DNA of 33,682 nucleotides from Bacteroidales bacterium (GTDB taxonomy: Bacteria; Bacteroidota; Bacteroidia; Bacteroidales; Muribaculaceae). The stretch is taken from assembly GCA_910575545.1 (NCBI GenBank), contig CAJTFH010000028.1, positions 1 to 33,682 of the forward strand. Direction: 5' to 3'. The notes under the pieces were generated by a model. The model did not search any database and was not told where the DNA came from. It saw only the letters and a program-made list of their open reading frames with translations. Both the position numbers and the translations under genes were made by a program. Positions 30,702 through 33,682 of this stretch are shown piece by piece (position 1 is the stretch's first letter; the number at the start of each line of letters is the position of its first letter).

Positions 30702-31163
30702 ATGAAGAATGTAATGTATAAAATCATCATGGGCTGCTACATCGTGGCCGCCCTCGTGCTTGTCACCGCCTGTAATGACAACTTGGATATTCAGCAGGCG
30801 TACCCGTTCAGCATCGAAACGCTGCCAGTACCCAAAAGGCTGAAAGTCGGGGAAACCGCCGAAATACGCTGCCAACTGGTGCGTGGCGGCTATTACCAGC
30901 CGACTACCTATCAAATCAGGTACTTCCAGCCGGACGGCAAAGGGAAGCTGGAAATGGATAACGGCACGGTGTTCCTGCCCAATGACCTTTACCCGCTGGA
31001 GAAAGAAACGTTCAGGCTCTACTACACCTCGGCATCGACAGACCAGCAGACGATAGACATTTATGTGATTGATAGCTTTGGACAGGTGCAGCAACTTTCG
31101 CTATCGTTCAATAATGACAACGGCAAGGAAGAAACGGAAACAATAACGACCCCTAAACAATAA
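30702..31163 (+). CDS. traQ: TraQ, DUF3872 lipoprotein-like transfer protein
   Basis: This 153-residue protein of the TraQ/DUF3872 family has a signal segment (IIMGCYIVAALVLVTACNDN) with lipobox VTAC, so it is probably a lipoprotein. The Ig-like beta domain contains PYPFSIETLPV-like sequence (YPFSIETLPVPKRLKVGETA) and GGYYQPTTYQIRYFQPDGKG. The frame is open upstream into the methyltransferase end. ATG codons at 30690, 30696, 30702 and 30714 are possible; 30702 gives a normal signal peptide start (MKNVMYK). Downstream, the lysozyme-like gene expected in CTnDOT is not visible. Confidence 0.88.
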   Translation: MKNVMYKIIMGCYIVAALVLVTACNDNLDIQQAYPFSIETLPVPKRLKVGETAEIRCQLVRGGYYQPTTYQIRYFQPDGKGKLEMDNGTVFLPNDLYPLEKETFRLYYTSASTDQQTIDIYVIDSFGQVQQLSLSFNNDNGKEETETITTPKQ

Positions 31164-31169
31164 AATGAC

Positions 31170-31490
31170 ATGGTAAAAATAGAATTGGATATAAAAGGTA
31201 TCTCGTGGTACATAGAAACCACGTTGGAAACAGATACAGTTCCGGCAGTAGGTGACATTATCATTGTGGATAAGGACTGCATTTCCGCACGTGACAGGGC
31301 TGAATTGTGGAAAACGCCGTCCAATCAGGTTTTCAAATGGGCGGACGAAGAAGATGATGCGCCTGTAATGGAATGGTTCGACTGCGACACGGAAATGCTT
31401 GTCTATAAACGAACATGGAAATATGACATCGAGGAAGAAGAAACCGTGTGCATACTTGGTGTAAAATTCTTCCAACATGAAGATTTATAG
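31170..31490 (+). CDS. Small acidic protein of unknown function
   Basis: This 106-residue protein starts 6 bp after traQ and is probably the last gene of the tra transcript. It is acidic and beta-rich: MVKIELDIKGISWYIETTL, then AVGDIIIVDKDC near residues 26-37 and ADEEDDAPVMEWFDCDTE. No signal peptide or membrane segment. I do not recognise a family. A terminator hairpin at 31585-31620 closes the unit. Confidence 0.7.
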   Translation: MVKIELDIKGISWYIETTLETDTVPAVGDIIIVDKDCISARDRAELWKTPSNQVFKWADEEDDAPVMEWFDCDTEMLVYKRTWKYDIEEEETVCILGVKFFQHEDL

Positions 31491-31584
31491 GTTTTATTTC
31501 CTTATCGGTTGCATATATACGTGAAAAGCAACGATAGACAGGGAACACCAAATAGGGAATGATACGCAAGGCGTATGTTATGGC

Positions 31585-31620
31585 AGTCCACCCGCTGACA
31601 GTTCGGCGGGTGGACTTTTC
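31585..31620 (+). terminator. Terminator of the tra operon
   Basis: The perfect 10-bp stem GTCCACCCGC/GCGGGTGGAC with a 10-base loop is followed by TTTTC. It lies about 95 bp after the last plus-strand gene. Confidence 0.88.
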
Positions 31621-31684
31621 ATGTTAGGGAACAGGGCGGGTTTCTTTGCCACTTTATTTCCCGGCACTCACGAAAGAAAGTGGC

Positions 31685-31701
31685 GGCGGCAAACAGCCGC
31701 C
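31685..31701 (-). terminator. Hairpin ending the minus-strand ardA-side unit
   Basis: GGCGGC/GCCGCC around a 5-base loop lies just after the stop of the minus-strand gene 31710-32192. On the minus strand it is followed by a pyrimidine-rich GCCACTTTCTTTC rather than a pure T-run. Confidence 0.5.
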
Positions 31702-31709
31702 GTTCTCTA

Positions 31710-32192
31710 TCAACTGGTTTTAAGGCTCTTTATGGACGTGTATTTCTCTAACCACACCTTTACCTGTTCCATGTTGTATTCGCCCGTAATGATTGCCGTA
31801 TGGTCGTCTATGGCTACAAACCGGACACTTTCATAGCTGTTTACCCAGCCTTGCAGGGAACAGACACCCCACGTTTCCACATCTTCAAAAACACTGCGGT
31901 CTATACGGCTGATTGGCTCGCTGAAAACTACCGTCATTATTTGAAAGTCCGGTTTATCCACCAGCAGGTGCAAATGATGCAGCGTGCCGAACTCGTCAAT
32001 TTTGCGCCCCCACGCCCACACATCATTATACAAATCATCGCCCCACTGGTGCGGATGGTCGAAACGGACTTTTACCTCTATGGTGTGTTCGTTTTCTTCT
32101 GTGTCCTCAATAACGCCCGTTACCATTAAGCCCGTAAAAATACACTCGCAACGCTTGCCGATAAGCTCCTTGTTTACTTCTGTCGTTTTCAT
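31710..32192 (-). CDS. ICE-associated hypothetical protein
   Basis: This 160-residue soluble protein begins MKTTEVNKELIGKRCECIFT and continues LMVTGVIEDTEENEHTIEVK. The first 60 residues read like a small beta domain (charged strand followed by VRFDHPHQWGDDLYNDVWAW). The second half (FSEPISRIDRSVFEDVETWG, then AIITGEYNMEQVKVWLEKY) is mixed alpha/beta. I do not recognise a family. It lies 4 bp downstream of the DUF3873 gene on the minus strand and is probably in one operon with it and perhaps ardA. Confidence 0.75.
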   Translation of the reverse strand: MKTTEVNKELIGKRCECIFTGLMVTGVIEDTEENEHTIEVKVRFDHPHQWGDDLYNDVWAWGRKIDEFGTLHHLHLLVDKPDFQIMTVVFSEPISRIDRSVFEDVETWGVCSLQGWVNSYESVRFVAIDDHTAIITGEYNMEQVKVWLEKYTSIKSLKTS

Positions 32193-32196
32193 ATCC

Positions 32197-32424
32197 CTAA
32201 AATTTACTTATTACTCTGTTATTTTTTTTCGCTATCCACTTGTCACGCTTACGGCAGCACTCTGCCAGCGTTTTGGCTACCGTGCTGAAAAGTTCGCCGT
32301 CCGTGTGGCGGTAGTCATATTGAAAATAAATCTGTCCCCTGAAAGCCCCTAAACAGCATTTCACGAACTTTTCTTCTCCCGGTGTTTGGGTGATGCTTAC
32401 CCCGTTTTTGTTAAGTGACTGCAT
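32197..32424 (-). CDS. DUF3873 family protein
   Basis: This 75-residue small protein matches the DUF3873 family common on Bacteroides mobile elements: KNGVSITQTPGEEKFVKC at the start, then the conserved YFQYDYRHTDGELFS near residues 33-47 and TLAECCRKRDKWIAKKN near 52-68. Function unknown. It stands between ardA (81 bp upstream) and the 160-residue protein. Confidence 0.85.
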   Translation of the reverse strand: MQSLNKNGVSITQTPGEEKFVKCCLGAFRGQIYFQYDYRHTDGELFSTVAKTLAECCRKRDKWIAKKNNRVISKF

Positions 32425-32504
32425 GATGTCTTATTTTTTATGGTTATAAACTTGGTTGTTTTTAGCGGGCAGGGCTTTGACACCCCGCCCGGATTGGTAT
32501 TTGA

Positions 32505-33038
32505 TTATGCCGCACGGAACACAAAACCGTCATCAAACCAGTAATCGCACATAAACAGGTCACGGGCGAACTTTTCATAATCGAAATAGGTCTTTGCGAA
32601 CTCCGGCAGGTTGTAGCATTCCTCTATGATTTCATAGGCGAAATCTTCTTCATCATCATATTGTCCCTGATACTCGTCTTGAAAGTCCCTTATAAGGTCG
32701 TCCGCATCTTCCTCGCTCAAATCATGGCTTTTGTAGTTGCACCACACGAAAAAGGCTTCCTGCTCGGTGTCGTCCAAATCCTCCACCGCATCACGCAGGG
32801 CAAAGAAGTTTTCAGAAATCCAGCTTTCGCCGATTAAGCCCTCCGGCACGTTCTCCCAGTCCTGAAACATATATTCCGCATCTTCCTCGTCCTTGTGAAG
32901 TTCCCGGCAGGCTTCGTAAAATTCTTCCTTGTCCGAATAGTCCGAAAGGTCGAGCCATGCGCCGGACAATGAACCGTTGTTATACTTGGCGTAAGTGCCT
33001 ACATAAACTTTTGCTTCCGATAATACCTTTGCTTCCAT
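32505..33038 (-). CDS. ardA: ArdA antirestriction protein
   Basis: This 177-residue, strongly acidic protein has the ArdA layout: strand and loop KVYVGTYAKYNNGSLSGAWL near residues 10-29 (GSLSGAWLDLSDY is a family hallmark), EYMFQDWENVPEGLIGESWI near 56-75, and a C-terminal region rich in Asp, Glu and aromatics (AKTYFDYEKFARDLFMCDYW). ArdA mimics the shape and charge of bent DNA and blocks type I restriction enzymes, protecting the ICE on entry to a new host. It is the first gene of the minus-strand unit. Its upstream region (33039-33574) is non-coding. Confidence 0.95.
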   Translation of the reverse strand: MEAKVLSEAKVYVGTYAKYNNGSLSGAWLDLSDYSDKEEFYEACRELHKDEEDAEYMFQDWENVPEGLIGESWISENFFALRDAVEDLDDTEQEAFFVWCNYKSHDLSEEDADDLIRDFQDEYQGQYDDEEDFAYEIIEECYNLPEFAKTYFDYEKFARDLFMCDYWFDDGFVFRAA

Positions 33039-33574
33039 ATTGCTGTAATTTTTAAGTTTTTGATTTTATGCGGATTTGAGAGGTGAGGGAGTTGAAGTTT
33101 CACTGAACTTTTTTCCTGTTTCCCGTAAATCCGACTTTTTTTTTATGCGTCTTCCGGTCGGGTCGGTCGTTTTCGTTTCACATAGGCTGGTTGGTGAAGG
33201 GGTCTTGCTATGCAAATTTTTCCGACAAAAATTTTTTCCGACCAACGGGAAGCTGGAACAATTTTTTTCGATGAAACCCAATTTGCAGAGCCAAAAGCCC
33301 CCGTAGCTACCTTTGCCTATTGAAATGATTAAAACGGCTGTCCCGGCTGGGGGACTGCATAATGAGGAAGATTTACAGATAGGGAAACAGGGGAAAAGTG
33401 CTTGTTCCCTTTCATCCTTTAGGGAACACTCCATGCGGGCGGGAAAGGCAAGGGTATGGCAAGTTCATCTTGCGGTACGCTTGTGCGGGTTTCCAACGGC
33501 TCTTTTCACGAAATACAGTCAGCCATGCCACGCACGGCTGGCGTTTCGGGGAATGTGCCAGTTGGAAAAGGGAA
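33039..33574. other. Non-coding region upstream of ardA
   Basis: No convincing gene. A TACCTTTG box at 33308-33315 fits TAnnTTTG on the plus strand, with TTTG at 33282-33285 as possible -33 box, but the frame that could follow (from 33325) runs into intron sequence and has no recognisable product. TTTTTCCGAC occurs twice (33217-33242 area), and a stem-loop CAGCC(A/G)TGC lies at 33520-33540. This is where promoter and leader elements of ardA would be expected. Confidence 0.5.
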
Positions 33575-33682
33575 ATCGAGTAGGTCGGGAAACGAAAGTT
33601 TTCTGACCTACTTTCGTTTCCTTTCCTCTCACACCACCGTACGTGCCGTTCGGCATACGGCGGTTTAATTTGTTTTCAAAGA
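33575..33682 (-). mobile_element. 3' end of a group II intron (domains V and VI), cut by the window edge
   Basis: On the minus strand, bases 33664 to 33633 form a typical domain V: lower stem ACCGCCGTA/TACGGTGGT, upper stem TGCC/GGCA capped by GAAC, and a two-base CG bulge. The triad region reads CGC, as in bacterial class C introns. GTGAGAGG follows, then a domain VI-like hairpin and an end CTACTCGAT at about 33575. The reverse transcriptase gene and the 5' part would lie beyond base 33682. Confidence 0.75.

Noticed and set aside
33313-33606. Plus-strand frame of about 97 codons upstream of ardA
   Set aside because: It runs into the group II intron end on the other strand, has no recognisable product, and its apparent start is a TTG codon inside the possible promoter box.
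1-33682. tRNA or rRNA genes
   Set aside because: I saw no cloverleaf-like sequence or rRNA signature in the non-coding stretches; a covariance-model search was not possible here.

Overview
The window reads as part of an integrative conjugative element (ICE, conjugative transposon) of the CTnDOT-like family from a Bacteroidales bacterium (Bacteroides, Parabacteroides or Prevotella type). The main evidence is a near-complete, co-linear tra operon of the Bacteroides type (ParA-like TraA, DUF3408, TraE-F-G-I-J-K-L-M-N-O, TraQ), a MobA/MobB/MobC block, RteC, a topoisomerase related to CTnDOT Exc, ArdA and DUF3873. Several Bacteroidetes promoters with the -7 box TAnnTTTG are also visible. No integrase, rteA/rteB, tetracycline resistance gene or att site lies inside the window, so both element ends are outside it.

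Layout. 1-1882: an AT-rich, cassette-like strip of small genes separated by a conserved two-stem hairpin repeat. One gene looks like an NTF2-fold immunity protein and is interrupted by a 128-bp miniature inverted-repeat element (MITE) with a perfect 6-bp target duplication. 1911-6186: a GC-richer regulatory and replication block (AraC regulator, RteC, small HTH/excisionase-like protein, TOPRIM primase/AAA ATPase). 6187-7244: a spacer holding a 117-bp imperfect palindrome and the second MITE copy, then a RibD/DHFR-like protein. 7341-10758 (minus strand): topB and a DUF4099/DUF3945 protein. 10759-13060: an AT-rich insertion-like segment (Crp/Fnr regulator, lipoprotein, small membrane protein) lying between two partial copies of the same promoter/antitoxin-start region. 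13064-14791: an AbiEi/AbiEii-type toxin-antitoxin (abortive infection) pair. 14835-18537 (minus): mobC, mobB, mobA, followed by a stem-loop-rich candidate oriT. 19093-31163: the tra operon, in which a C5 DNA methyltransferase sits between traO and traQ, where CTnDOT has the traP primase. 31710-33038 (minus): two small ICE proteins and ardA. 33575-33682: the 3' end (domains V-VI) of a group II intron on the minus strand, cut by the window edge.

How the parts work together (inference from family knowledge). RteC and the AraC and HTH proteins would control excision and mobilisation. The primase and topoisomerase would serve DNA processing. MobA/B nick oriT and MobC couples the relaxosome to the TraE-O type IV secretion channel. 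ArdA and the methyltransferase would protect incoming DNA from restriction, while AbiE and the left-edge immunity-like cassettes are cargo that benefits the host. The least explained features are the cassette-like array with covarying hairpins, the 128-bp MITE, and a family of paired 15-bp repeats (GGACAAATCGGGACA type, 20-bp period) found at four dispersed places in the element.
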